Positions 48,230-59,974 of a DNA stretch of 64,000 nucleotides are shown here, one piece after another. Made by a program: the position numbers and the translations under genes. The notes under the pieces are model-generated. The model was not told the origin of the DNA and searched no databases. It worked only from the letters and a program-made list of their open reading frames with translations. Positions within the stretch are counted from its first letter, which is position 1. Every line of letters begins with the position of its first letter. The stretch comes from Dicyema japonicum (lineage: Eukaryota; Dicyemida; Rhombozoa; Dicyemidae): positions 541,837 through 605,836 of the forward strand of contig RDEW01000010.1 in the NCBI GenBank assembly GCA_011109175.1. The letters run 5' to 3'.

Positions 48230-48510
48230 GGAATCCATGAAGAATCATTGCTGTGGTTTCATGCGTTCCTGCAAACAACCAGGAAATCCAACGGGCAATG
48301 CGATTTCTTACTAAAACAAACGTCCATCGGTTCTAAAGAAGAACAGCCCGATCGATTTACTTTGTATGCATTCAGAGAGACTTTATTGCTAAACAGCTGA
48401 TACACTTGAAGAGTATGTAGGGAGAGTTCGAGATTATTGGATAGTAGAATCACTTAAATAGTTCCTTGACTTTTTTTCGGTGGTCTTGGGGGTCTTTAAT
48501 AATAATAGAA
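48230..48510 (+). mobile_element. LINE 3' tail fragment
   Basis: Broken C-terminal reading (FMRSCKQPGNP, compare FLRFCKELGNP at 47705), then AGAATCACTT and GGTGGTCTTGGGGGTCTTTAAT as in the shared tail. Confidence 0.55.
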
Positions 48511-48519
48511 AACTTAATA

Positions 48520-50090
48520 AACAATAGACATAATTTTGGATACATTAAAATGTGATTACAAATTTGATTACAAACCCCAACATCTTATAAAATTTATAGG
48601 GTCATTCCCTACTGGCCATAATGCTTGGTTCTTCAGGATTAACTCTAACCCTTTATCCACAATTACGGTCGATGATCTATTGATAAAGCTTGTTGATACA
48701 GGTCACAGGAAAGGGGAGGTTCCTAATAGGAGTCCTTAAACTGTTATGATTTGGAAAACTTATAATTTACTAAAAATATGTCTACAGAATCAAAAAGTCT
48801 TTCGAACGCTCAAAATTGAATGACTCACAAAACACAGCATTACCAACCACAGGAGCCTTAAATCGTGGTCGCCAAAAATCAAAATTCTCTAAGAAAGTGG
48901 ATGCACTATAATTTACTACAAGTCCCCATATCAATCAAAATTGAATAAAATAAATAAACTCCATTGTGCACTCAAAATTGATGTGCTGTACAAGAAAAAT
49001 GCTTATGCCAATTTTCTAAAATAAAGGATTTTTATTAAAATTAGCAACCAGTTTAAATTATTTATTAATTCCGTTTTTGATTAATTGAGCGAAACTCTCG
49101 GAATCAAATTTCCCCTAAAAATATAGACGAAACCGGACATATTCAAGCATTTTCATTCTCTGAATTTTAGAAGATTCCTAAAAATAATTTTTTTACTTAC
49201 ACTGTCAAGAGCACGGTTGTAGAAATGCGCTGTTGTGCTGTAATACAAGAATCCTAAGGGAAATAACATGTAACAGGAGAACTAGCGATTATTGAGTACG
49301 TAATACTTTAAAGACCTCAATATGCCACCTCAACATTCCGGAAATTAAAAATTTTAAATATTTTTAATTATAAATATTTCATTAAATATTGGAAAAATTT
49401 TAAATTTAATTAATTAAAAAAATTACTCGAAAAATATGACCTACTCTTAAAGATCTTATGTTTTCAGCGCCAATTAAGAAAAAAAACGGGAGGTTATGTC
49501 CACCTTGAGGAGACGAAAGAATTGAGTTTACTAAACCTGTTCTATAGTTCATTAGTCATGGTAAAGATTATTTTTTGAAAATTGGTGATTCTATTACTAT
49601 TTTGCTTTTTTTAGAGAACGAGAACAATTATTAGGTTTAACAATTTATCTCCTTCGTCATAATTTACGCGTTGTTGCCCCCCACGATGGCAATTGAGATC
49701 AACTTGAGAAACCAGTGAGTTCACGGACGTAGTCAGACGTTTAGGGCTCTTGAGTAAAGACAAGGATCTCCTGGTTATCGCTCCAATTGCATAACAGAAA
49801 TTGCACAAAATGTGAATTGACAATTCTTGAAAGAATGCACAAATTTTACCGCTTAAACAGTCTATTTTTAAGTTCATCGATTAAAAATAAATAAAAACAT
49901 CTCTAGTCTGCCAAAAACTTGAAAATCTGTTTGATTTGTTTAATTCAATATAACTTAATAGTCACTTGAAGGGATCTACCAATATCACACAGGTCCGACC
50001 ATAATCTGCGGAAAAATAGAAAACATCCAGTCTTTCCAGTTGTGAGACCTCTCCACTAGAGTGGGGAACGTGAATGATTATATCACTGGG
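48520..50090. other. No recognisable gene
   Basis: AT-rich region. Open frames at 48536-48739 and 49611-49877 (minus) match no family that I know. Confidence 0.35.
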
Positions 50091-50230
50091 CGTCACCTGT
50101 GACAAACGAACAAAATGACGTAACTCTCATAGAACAAGAAGAAGAGAAGGAACAGAAAAAAGAAAAAGTAGCCAGTATGGAAAATCAAACCGACGAATAT
50201 TGTGATGACGATATCAAATCACTAACATGA
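50090..50230 (+). other. Short acidic/Glu-rich open stretch
   Basis: Reads SPVTNEQNDVTLIEQEEE, then KEQKKEKVASMENQTDEY to a stop at 50228-50230. Composition suggests coding, but no start or upstream exon could be identified. Confidence 0.2.
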
Positions 50231-50424
50231 CATTCTGGGTTAAAATGAAGTGAATTTTACGGCTAAGAGAATTTTAAAACAATTTATCAATACCAGTAGT
50301 TCCCAACCTTTTTGAGAGTACGGAACCCTATCGACATTTTTCATTTTATACGGAACTCATATAGTTTTTAACAATTATCAGTATTTTACTAATATAAAAA
50401 AATAAAATGCTAGTAGCACTCTAT

Positions 50425-50500
50425 TAGACTTCCTGGAAACCACGCAGTCAAGGCAGCCGCTATATGACCATTTACTCTTTTTTCTTTACTAAATAAAATT
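50425..50500 (+). mobile_element. Retroelement 3' tail remnant
   Basis: CCACGCAGTCAAGGCAGCC and the following AT-rich end match the end of the copy at 7600-7960 (CCACGCAGTCAGGGCAGCC). Confidence 0.5.
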
Positions 50501-50749
50501 TGAAAAATGCTAGTTAGTGAGATGGTTGAGGTTGATGTCTCTTGCATAGATCTGTAATATTTGACCTTGTCCTTGACAGAGATAAACACAGGTCTTCTTC
50601 TACATACAGTAGGTTTGCGCATTTTTTATTGAGGCATTCAATAAAGTCATCCAACTTATCAGTTTAGATACCCACACATGCATTCCAATACAACTTTATA
50701 TCCTCAAAATATGAATTTATAAGATTGAAATGTCATATCCCAATATTTA

Positions 50750-51546
50750 TTAGCGGGGTACTAGTTGGCATCGTTTATAGTTGGAACTATGACAAGATCT
50801 AATCGACTTCGATACTCAACTTTCGTTCTTAATTAATGAAAACATCCTTGGCAAATAGTTTTACTGTAGTTCGTCCTGCACCGGTCTACGAATTTCACCT
50901 CTAGCGGTGCAATAGGAATGCCCCCGTCTGTCTGTTAATTTTGCTACTGTTAACCAATAGAAAAATCTTTTTCTATTATTCGTGCTGCGATATTCAAGAA
51001 GAATGTTTTCCTTAAACACTCTATTATGCTCAAGGTAAAGTCGTATATTAACTACAGCAATGCCCTACTTGCATGTCTTACTCAAAAGCAAACCGAGATC
51101 CAACTACGAGATTTTCAACTGTAGCAACTTTGGCATACACTATTGAACTGGAATTGCCGCGGATGTTGCAACCATACTTTCCCTCAAATTGCCTTAATTA
51201 AAGCTTTTACGATTATTTCATTACAATCTCTGAACAAATGCTCAGCAGATCCGTTATAGCCAAAAGTGGATAATCTTCACCGTCAACAATTGATGGGGCG
51301 GACATCTAGTTGATATGTTACCGGATATTCCGGCGATCAGCAATTTTATCCAGAGTCAACTAATTCTAATAAATGTGCTTTGATAATCTTAACGCATGTA
51401 TTAGCTCTAGATTTACAACAGTTATCCACCGTCGTCTGACATTATCAAGTAAGTTATGTCCAATGAGCCGTTCGAGGTCTCGTTCATTAGAGAGCGTAGC
51501 TTGATCTGTAAGATAAGCATATAACTACTGACAGGATCGACCTGGA
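50750..51546 (-). pseudogene. 18S rRNA 5'-part, degenerate copy
   Basis: Read on the minus strand it starts CCAGGTCGATCCTGTCAGTA and keeps CTAGAGCTAATACATGCG, then AATTCCAGTTCAATAG, CTCGTAGTTGGATCT, TAGAGGTGAAATTCGTAGAC, TTTTCATTAATTAAGAACGA and ACGATGCCAACTAG, all landmarks of the 5' two-thirds of 18S rRNA. About 120 nt of the 5' domain are missing, and the 530 loop reads GTTGCAACATCCGCGG instead of the near-universal GTGCCAGCAGCCGCGG. No 3' domain follows, so it should not function. Confidence 0.85.
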
Positions 51547-51559
51547 CAGTTTAGCCACT

Positions 51560-52130
51560 AAATCTTTAACGCAGAGAAATTCGATACTTGAATAAAATAA
51601 ATTAATGATTATTAGAAAACACAAAAAGATTCATAGCAGTATTCAATTACTAGTTGAATACTCCATCTGTTTGATTACATAGTAAACGCTTCTCTTCCAC
51701 ACGGACAGAACTATATACTTCTTAGTTTAAATGAGTGGTAAAATTCGAACTAACAATATGAATATGGATAGCGAAAACTCAGTACCGTCCGCCTATATAT
51801 TTCTGTTCCCCCGAAAGCAGTTACGTTTAGTGGAAAGAAGCAGATCCGTTTGAATACCCTTTGTCAAATTTTCTCCATTAAAAGCCCACAAAACAAGAAA
51901 CTAGAAATACAACATAAACCTCAAATCCTAACACAAAATATTACGGATCTAGCCTTTTTAAGAAGCCTAAAAAGATTCTGGATGATCCTATTAGCTACCA
52001 CAAAATTACGCTATTTCCTAGTTAAAGAGTGTATCAACCGAAGTTAGCCTAGAAATGCAAATAAAAAAATCAAATCAATTCCACGTGGATACAGCTATAA
52101 TCAAAAAATCCTAAAAGTAAAACAGAAATA
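51560..52130. other. No recognisable gene
   Basis: Spacer between the rRNA relic and the GFOD-like gene. The 65-codon plus-strand frame at 51850 is not conserved. Confidence 0.35.
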
Positions 52131-52139
52131 AACAAAATA

Positions 52140-53213
52140 TTAATACTCAACATATTGTAAATGTTTAGTCTTATCAGAAGTCCTAATAGCACTGAGGACA
52201 GAAGTAGTGACTCCCATATCAGTAAAACAAGCCAATTTATAATTATACTGATAGGTCATCTTCTTTTGATCCATATTATATATAAACATATTGTGCAGTG
52301 TATTCATCATATTTATAAACCCAATCTTAAACTCATCATAACACCCATCATCCTCACCCTTCCAGTCCACGTGCTGCCCAGAGGTAGCTAACAGGACTTC
52401 CTGTTTTTCCCCATACAAACTTCTATACAAGCTCAAGTCACGGACCACAAGGTAACCGGCAGAACCGACCATGAGGAGTTCAATGGAATGTTTCTTTTCC
52501 TCATAAAATGCCGCTATCGTCACAAACACATGCACATTACTGCTCAAAACCATCCCAAAGGAGGCTAATGAGTCACAGTGGAGTCCCTCCTGATTCAACA
52601 GACTACCCCAAACTTTCACAGGGGTCATATCGCCCAATATGAAACCAATAATATCCACTATGTTACCCCCATACACGTTGAGGAGTCCCCCACCCATAAA
52701 AGTCTCACATCTCCAGTCATAATTCGATTCCTTCCCACAGAAAGTCTGACAGTTCACAGTGACACGGATATATGAAAGTTTCCCTATATCATCCACGTGG
52801 TTCTTCAGTGAACAGTATGCTTCGTTGAATCGGAGAGGGTTGAATGGCATGGAAAGTAGTTGTGGGTAATATAGTCCGGCCTCCACCATTTTTGTCATCT
52901 CATGACGGTCTACTCCGGGACAGTTGTTACAGATCACGTGCTTTCCAATACTGACGGCTCTGGTGGCGATTGGGATGGCGAAGTGGGAAGCACTGAAAAC
53001 GATGACTAAATCGACATCCTTCCGCATTATTATTTCATTGTAGTCGCTGGAATAGTAGGGAATGTTGTGCTTTTTGGATATTTCGGCGGCTTTTGATAGC
53101 TGCTTGTCCCACAGGGATGTTATGGTAAAATTCTTTGAACGGAGTTTGTTTATCATGTAAACTGTGTAAGGTTCTATGCCGAAAATCCCGACCAAAATTT
53201 GATAATCTTTCAT
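52140..53213 (-). CDS. GFOD1/2-like oxidoreductase (GFO/IDH/MocA family)
   Basis: A 357-residue single open frame, close to the usual 385-390 residues of GFOD proteins. An N-terminal Rossmann fold (ILVGIFGIEPYTVYMINKL, SLWDKQLSKAAEISKKHNIP, KDVDLVIVFSASH, IGKHVICNN) is followed by a C-terminal GFOD-type domain (NYDWRCETFMGGGLLNVYGG, VDIIGFILGDMTPVKVWG, GSAGYLVVRD, GFINMM). The EKP catalytic motif of classical family members is replaced around CNNCPGVD, as in vertebrate GFODs, so enzymatic activity is uncertain. No intron is visible, unlike the other genes here. ATG 53213 is the first in frame and precedes the dinucleotide-binding strand by seven residues. Confidence 0.9.
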   Translation of the reverse strand: MKDYQILVGIFGIEPYTVYMINKLRSKNFTITSLWDKQLSKAAEISKKHNIPYYSSDYNEIIMRKDVDLVIVFSASHFAIPIATRAVSIGKHVICNNCPGVDRHEMTKMVEAGLYYPQLLSMPFNPLRFNEAYCSLKNHVDDIGKLSYIRVTVNCQTFCGKESNYDWRCETFMGGGLLNVYGGNIVDIIGFILGDMTPVKVWGSLLNQEGLHCDSLASFGMVLSSNVHVFVTIAAFYEEKKHSIELLMVGSAGYLVVRDLSLYRSLYGEKQEVLLATSGQHVDWKGEDDGCYDEFKIGFINMMNTLHNMFIYNMDQKKMTYQYNYKLACFTDMGVTTSVLSAIRTSDKTKHLQYVEY

Positions 53214-53219
53214 TTTTAG

Positions 53220-53615
53220 AAGGTACGTTCAATAAATAGATCACAAAGAGCAATAATATGCATACTAACTATTTATTTTTCTAAAAAATATCAATAAACA
53301 TTTTTGAATAAAAATTAATATACAATAAATATTAAATAATTTTTATAACACCAGATATTCAATAATTGAACCGCCTAATTAGATATCTCGACAACAAAAT
53401 TTTAACAATTCCTTCTAGAAGATTCTGAAATGCAATAAAGCGCACTTCAAATAATAGGTTGGTGTTGCTTCCAGCAATTAAGAATACACAAAAATTTGCA
53501 GACAAGTTATTCAAATTTCCTTTATCGATCAGTTATGAAAATTTTGTTATTATTATCATTAGCACTTTTACGAGAGCCATAATATTTATAGCCCCGCATC
53601 TGCAGCAAAAAATAT
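53220..53615. other. AT-rich 5' flank of the GFOD-like gene
   Basis: No coding signal. It probably contains the promoter of the minus-strand gene. Confidence 0.3.
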
Positions 53616-53619
53616 AAGA

Positions 53620-54600
53620 TAGAGTTAGCTTGTTCCAAGCTTTTCTGTTCTTAGCCAGATCCCTCACTGTGTCCAGGTCGTCGCCAGATGCCAATGTTTT
53701 ATTTACGACTTTCAGATCGTTTTTTAAAACGACCGGGAGAGTTGTTCTCGGTCTTCCACGAAAGCGTTTTACATGAGAAAAGTATTAATTTTCCATGGCG
53801 ATATTCGGAAAGGGGGCATGTCGGGTCCAACTTCAGGACGTGTCCAAAAAGTCTCCAACGAGAGCTAATGATCTCGGCTTATTGGTGTAACAGTCACATT
53901 ATTGCAGTCCTTTCTGCGAGATCTTGGATGGCCAGGACATTCCAGTTATGTTTCTTAGATGATTCCTTTGAAATGAGTCTAGCCTCTCCAATTCCTCTTT
54001 AGAGGTGGCCCAGGTCCCAGAGTTGTATAGGAGGATTGGTTTGATAAAGGTGTCGTATAACATTATCCTTTGTTTTATGTTATATCCTTTCCGTTTTAGC
54101 CAAAGATTTTTCAGCCTTTGTAATGCCGCATTTGCCAATGTTTTTCTCCGTATGATGTCTTCGCTATCTCCTAGTAGAGAGCCAATTTTTTATTGTGTCT
54201 CCATTTCTCTTCGAGTGAGTTATTAATTCGTCTTATTTCTGTCCGTTCTGTTTTTTCTCTGTTCACGGTGAGAAACCATTTCCCAGGAATATCTGATGCT
54301 TTTTCTAGTACATGTTCCAGGAGTTTTTGTCTTCGGAGATTATGTCGACATCAGCATAAATCACTTCTATTTTTCCTTGGTGTAATGGTCTCAGTTCCCT
54401 CAGCGGCTCCAAGTATATTGTGAATAGTAGGGAGAGAGGAGTCTCCTTGAGGAGTGCCTGTGTTTGTTTCAAATTTTCTTGAGTAGGTTTTTCCAACTCT
54501 CATAAGGAGCTCTGTGTTAGATAGAAGGATTTTGATCATTCTTAGACTCAATTCGTCAAGAAACCCTTTTTGTTTTTCTGAGAGAACTAATTAAGGAATG
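53620..54600 (-). mobile_element. LINE reverse transcriptase 3' half (-)
   Basis: On the minus strand: GTPQGDS-LPT (about 54455), IEVIYADVDIISEDKN (about 54370-54320, the D of YADD shifted by one missing residue), NAALQRLKNLWLKRKGYNI, IKPILLYNSGTWATSKEELE (about 54050-53990), RRPRTTLPVV-type and DLAKNRKAWNKL ends near 53640. A distinct family from the 2A-bearing LINEs. Pseudogene. Confidence 0.7.
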
Positions 54601-54689
54601 TTCGAAATCTTCAGACATCTCATCAGTTCTTCGTATTGTGTCGTTATTGAATAGAATATTTTTTTAGTAATTGGAAAATTCAGGTGATC

Positions 54690-54860
54690 TTGTCCTCAGC
54701 AATCTTCGCTTGCTCGAACTTGAAGGAAGTGCCACCCTCTGGATGGTTGTTGACTAATGGTCCTTTTTGGATATAATTTAGGATTATATCTGGCGCCACC
54801 AGAGATAGAGAGCCACATAGACGCTAACAATTCAAGCTCACTGGAGCCTAAATAAACAGG
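54690..54860 (-). mobile_element. Short LINE derivative with ribozyme-like head (copy G)
   Basis: Minus-strand relative of the element at 220-440: GAGCTTGAATTGTTAGCG, then a head with P1 GCGTC/GGCGC, P4 GATATAAT/ATTATATC, an A-rich joiner and GGACCA (54763-54758). P2 and P3 carry mismatches. The tail is lost after about 54690. Confidence 0.5.
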
Positions 54861-54904
54861 AGAAACGAAAGAAACAAACAAAAAATCTTAAATTCAAGAT
54901 GTTG

Positions 54905-55365
54905 TCATATATAAGAATGAATGAATAAAAGATCAAGTAAGAGTGAGTTGTTTGTATCATTATTTAATTTATTAAACAATAAACAAAAAGCAAGTAATTT
55001 ACTTTGATGTATAATCGCTTTTTTCCTCGCTGTTGATCAAAGATTATTTTCAATGTTGATCAAAGATAAACTTGACAGGCGCTGATTTGACATCGAAGAC
55101 TTCAAATATGTTTGTATCTGTTTTAACTTTGAAAAAGTCGTTCAACTATCAATTGAGTAGCCAACTGTGAGTAATAAACGATATTCAATCGTCATAGCAA
55201 GCAGAACATTACTGATTGCGCTTCATCAAGAAGAGCGATGCAGGGTTTTCAAGATAAGTGAGAAATGCGTAAAATCAATCCGAGAATTAAATCATTTTTA
55301 CTGTCATTAGTGATAACATTTATCTTAAATCAATCATAATTTAACAATCACTTTATTATGTTTAA
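54905..55365. other. No recognisable gene
   Basis: AT-rich spacer with no conserved frame. Confidence 0.35.
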
Positions 55366-55368
55366 TTA

Positions 55369-55800
55369 CAGTACAAACTCGCCCGATAAAACCCCTGCTT
55401 GGGGCACCCTCTGTATATGGAGCACCCTCTATATTTGGGTCACCTTTTTATAAAGTTCATTTATGATAGTTTATTTATTTTCCGACCAATAAAATAATAA
55501 TACTAAAAACCATCGACCCCGCTTATTGGCGCATTTTTATTTAATAAAATTTTATTTATTATTTTAAATTATAGAGTGCCTTTTTTAAACCATGCAAGAA
55601 AGCTTTCTTGTGCCTTGAAGCAAAAATTTTTGAAGCCTTAGCAAGAAACTCTATGTCCTTAAAATAAGTATCTAAGACGTATAAAGTTAGGAAAGGAACA
55701 GTATCTATAATAAAAATGGAGACTAGAAAAGGATTTGATTCTGCTAACCTTATTGCTGAAAAGGTCCTATATAATAATATCAATCAGATCTTTCATCAAA
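55369..55800. mobile_element. Possible pogo/Tigger-like terminal fragment
   Basis: Starts CAGTACAAACTCGCCCGATA after TA and contains GCTTGGGGCACC, similar in layout to the ends at 22384 and 26318. The minus-strand frame 55559-55783 cannot be assigned. The opposite end was not found. Confidence 0.35.
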
Positions 55801-56420
55801 ATCCGGTCGTCTAGTTTTTGAACTTTTCAGAAACCTGAGACAAGATGGAATTTCAGTTTCCGGATGTTTGATTAAAAACATTGTCAGAACTATCGGACCG
55901 TTTTAAGAAGCGTCGTGAACTATCTTTTAAAAACAATTTCTGTTCTCTAGGAAACGATTTGTATCGACGATATTTATGAAAATTATTATGAGACTCAAAG
56001 GCCTGAAGGTCTCTAGTTCAAATCCCGATACTGTACATTACTGTTGACGGTTCCACGCATCAAAATGCTTTGGCTTGACGAGAACGCCGTCATCAGTGAA
56101 TATTTCACTGCGGAACCGGATCGTCAATGAAGGACATACACCCAAGAAAAATAAAAAACGAAGAAATGAAGAGCATTCCTTGATTCTCCCTCATCAATTA
56201 GCTATGATAACTGTTCTTTGCTTAAAATAAAGTGTGTGTTCTGTCTGAGGGGAGCGATAGCTGATATGGCTCCTCGGAAAGTGCGATGATAGTGCATAGT
56301 GCATAAACGCAACCTTTGAGAGACCTGACTTTTGATTGGCAGGCCTTCCGCGAATTTGGATTCCTTCAATTCAAGCACTTCTCTCTATAAGTGCATTGAG
56401 CTGGTGTGCCCGAATCCTTG
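55801..56420. other. No recognisable gene
   Basis: No family recognised. A B-box-like motif near 56010 does not fold into a tRNA. Confidence 0.3.
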
Positions 56421-56432
56421 GAAACTATAGCA

Positions 56433-56900
56433 CTAGATTGCTGTTGGTCGTTCTAGGGTCACACTGAACCTAAAGTAACCAATGCGTACTTTCTCGAGGC
56501 TGATCCTCTCTGTCTCTGCTCCAGAGCAAAGCCAGACCTTCATGGTCCGGAGTCTGCTTCCTCCATTTGTGAAGTCCTTCTTGATGTGTTCCAGTACATC
56601 ATCATCCACGAATTCCAGAGGGACTCCGAAGGCTAGCACTATTGAATCCGAAGCCTTAGGAATGACTTGTGACATGTTATGTGCCCCGGGCCCAAGAGGT
56701 ACCTTAGTATTGACCTCAGCTTCGAAAGCTGTAGCGTAGTCCTCATTCCTGAATCCCAGCAACAAGTGGGATTCTCCGCGTTTGATAACTCTTCCTTTGT
56801 AGCCAGAGACCTATGCCGCACAGGAGCTTAATGACTCCCACCTTCGGCACCTCTAACCGGACTAGTGTAGTAAGTCCCATTCCAACCTTATTTCAACTTT
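56433..56900 (-). mobile_element. LINE ORF1 fragment (-)
   Basis: Minus-strand frame (56765-56433) plus upstream RLEVPKVGVIKLLCGIG (about 56850), which matches VRLEVPKIGVVKLLCGIG at 24930. It extends that ORF1 by about 110 residues (SDSIVLAFGVPLEFVDDDVL ... RTMKVWLCSGAETER), giving the better view of this ORF1. Nucleic-acid chaperone function is assumed from position only. Confidence 0.6.
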
Positions 56901-56904
56901 TCTG

Positions 56905-58615
56905 TCTTTTCAAAAAAAGTCTAACTTAAATCAGAATTAAACTTAAAACTTATCATTTCTAACCGAAAAATGTGAGCCTTTTCACGTAATCTCCGTTTTT
57001 TGAGTAATTATATTCTCAGGATCAATTCAACATAAGGTCTGTTTAATTTGTTTATATTCGAAAATATCTCTGACAAAACCCTTAAATTGAGACACAATGA
57101 AGCACTAAAGCCATGCTTTTAAAATTAAAAGAAAATCTTCCACGTCCATCTCTTAGGTTTATTGAAAAGAAACATCGATCAAACTCTCACTATCTTTTAT
57201 TTTCATATTTTAATAGGAATAGAAAACCTGCATACTGAACAATCTTTTAAAACGGCTTCAATAACATTTCTTTTGATGGCAAAATATGAATATGAACACT
57301 CTGATTAAATCGTTGATTCAGGAATGATTATTTATTTGCAGAGCCTAAGCTATTGTATGCATTTTGGATTAAAAATTAAGGTTAGAGATTAGGGGTTAGA
57401 ACATTCATTATTGTTTCATATTCAAAATATGTTTAACGTAACCTATTAATTTAAAGAAAGGCACTAACATCCTTGAGCACACATCCTTGTCCAATAATGA
57501 AACTAAAAAATAATAATAACGATTTATTACAAAAGAGGAGTTTTCTGAGGGTATTACAAGGGTATAACATCTGAAACTAAAAAAATGCGGGAAAATAATT
57601 TAAATATTCTTTATCGGTTAAATGTGACAGTTGTCAGATTACAAATGACCGGTGATGGTAACCAGTCCAGCATGTCACATAATAACGTGAACTCTATGGC
57701 TTGGATCCCCTGCCAGGGGCGAATACCCCTATGGCCCCCTCTAGGCACGCCCCTGCTTATACCTTATCCATATCTCGGCAAATCTCCTTTCTTCACTACT
57801 GAATATGTAAATTCAGTTTGATCAGTGTTCATCTTTAATAACTATTTTTTGAATGTGATAGAGATCGTTGTGAGTATACTCGAATGTTTCGGCGTTGTCG
57901 TAGAAAAGTATAATTCAGCACGCAAATTATTTCCTAGCATTGACTTTTGATCGACGACTTGAAATTCCTCAACATAGCCTCAAAGTAGATAACAGTACAG
58001 GGAGAGAGCTATTTTGTAATCTTCATGTTTGAAAGAACTTAGAAGTAGATTTTATAATTTTTTAGTCACGTGTCTTCTAGCAATAATCAGATCATTTTAA
58101 ATTTTTCTGCGTGGAGTAGAATCATAAAGACATTTAGGACACGATTCTAAGAACTAAGTGACACACTAGAGACATACCAATCCTAAATCCTCTTATATAT
58201 TTCTTGTACTTCGGTTCTAAACCCCCAGAGAATCTGTGCGCCTAGATTACTCAACGGCCGAATTTTTTTTCCTATTAAAATTCCGTTAAAGAAATATCAC
58301 ATCTGCAATCGATAAATATAATAATAGGGTTCATCTTATTTAAAGTGAATCAGAGGATCGTTTTAAAAAGTTGAGACTTAAGAGTGTCACAAGTGGGCCT
58401 TCTGGCTGGAAAACACAAGTTATCACGTGTATTTTGTGGTTCATTCAATTAAAGTTTGTATAGACTTGTTAGTTGATTCAGATATGTCGCATTCCTTTAA
58501 CTGTTTGCTAAAACAGAGTCAATTTTGAGCCCATGGATAACAATTATGACAGATTTTTTAAAATTTGGATTAATTTTGTTGCACGTTTTCTCTTATATTA
58601 TTAATGCCGCTCGCA
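56905..58615. other. No recognisable gene
   Basis: Long AT-rich region. The one structured item is a palindrome at 57714-57755. No splice-joined conserved protein could be read. Confidence 0.35.
57714..57755. repeat. Palindrome with CAGGGGCG ends
   Basis: CAGGGGCG (57714) and CGCCCCTG (57748-57755) enclose 26 bases. CAGGGGCG-type ends are common in hAT transposons, so this could be two fused termini or a very small hAT remnant. Confidence 0.4.
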
Positions 58616-58619
58616 TCAT

Positions 58620-58790
58620 TATTATTATTATTATTACCCCCAGGATCACTGGGTCAAAGAGAAAGAAATAAAAGTTCTCATCTAACTAAGTGATCCCAGA
58701 CCGACAAACGTAAGGACGAGTCCGGCGGGGTCGAGAATCCTGAACAGCTCTTCTCATTGGACATGGCATCGGCTCAAAATTTCTGTATGA
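58620..58790 (-). mobile_element. LINE 3' tail fragment with (TAA)n
   Basis: On the minus strand: TCTGGGATCACTTAGTTAGA ... TGATCCTGGGGG followed by (TAA)n. This is the shared LINE tail without its coding region. Confidence 0.55.
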
Positions 58791-59119
58791 TTGTAGATAA
58801 TTCGATAGTATTCGGAATAGAGGGCAGCTCGGTAGAATAGCCTCCTTTAATAGTTTCCGTTGTAGTTCGATTAAAAAGTTTAATCTTAAATTTTTAGATC
58901 AGAAATTTCAAACGGTGTGCTGTGAGACAATTTCAAATGTTCCCTCAGCCAAATAGAAATTTGAATAAATGGTTCCTAGCAAAATGAATAGACAATTGAC
59001 TTCCAAGCATCTGGACTATTAAAAAAATCTCTGGATTATTTTATGCATTTGAAAAAAACAACACAAGTATTATTTAGTTTTTACTATGTATTGTAGATCC
59101 AGTCAAATGTTATTTAGTG

Positions 59120-59545
59120 ATACTTTTTTAAGCTCAACGGAATCATTGAGATGTTCATATCTGATTTCTGAATTGATAGCAAAAAAACTGAAACCTCATA
59201 CCATTGGCGAAAATATGATGATCCTTTTTGTGTCAATCAGAACACTTATCTGTTGAAAAATGAAGAACTTATTGAACTGTATAATGATCGATCCTTAAAA
59301 TTAATGATACTGGAGTTGGATATTAGAAAATTCTGGGTTTATGTTCGAAGCACTGACGATTATTTTACAATTTTCGGCCACATATTTATGCGAAACAGGT
59401 TTTTCTACGATGCATATTAAATACAACAAACGGGTTTGAAAAATATTGATGAAGAAAAGCAAGTGGCGTTGTCAAACATTCGACGAGATATTGATGACAT
59501 AGTGAATCATAATTCAATTACCAATTCTCACTGCATTCTCTAATT
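59120..59545 (+). pseudogene. Internally deleted hAT transposase (ZBED/FAM200-like)
   Basis: SYLISELIAKKLKPHTIGEN (about 59155-59215) matches the SYLVA..IAK..KPHTIGE segment. It is joined, after a short stretch, to LELDIRKFWVYV and, in a shifted frame, ATYLCETGFSTMHIKYNKR, then QVALSNIRRDIDDIV (59380-59505), the hAT dimerisation C-terminus. The catalytic centre between them is deleted. Confidence 0.75.
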
Positions 59546-59974
59546 TATTGTTTTATATTAATAAAAATTTGTCCATTAAATTAACATTTTTATCCTCACT
59601 TTTACGTATCCGAAAAATTTATTTATTTTTAATGTGTGCTGTGGATTATTTTATTTTACGATTAGTGTGCCACGAGAATTATTTTCTGAAAACCTCTGCT
59701 TTAGATATTTCTCCACCGGAATATTTTGTAGAGACTTCATATTCTAATCAATAAAATGTATGCGGAAATTAACATGATTTATTACATTCTGAATATTAAT
59801 GAAGTCTGGTTAAAAATTGAAATAGTGACGTTAAAGCGAAACCAGTTAGTGAGGGTGTTAATTTGTTGAAAGGTTGAGGCGCTGAGGTACCACTATAGCG
59901 TGGAATATTTACCACGTTTCATGATGAATAAAAGACCTCATCTTCTTTCTTCTAGCGAGCAGGGAGAAGGTGAC

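Noticed and set aside
49611-49877. 88-codon minus-strand frame as a gene
   Set aside because: No recognisable domain, no supporting splice signals, and biased only by local composition.
55990-56035. B-box-like AGTTCAAATCCCGA, possible tRNA or SINE promoter
   Set aside because: No A box at a suitable distance and no cloverleaf.
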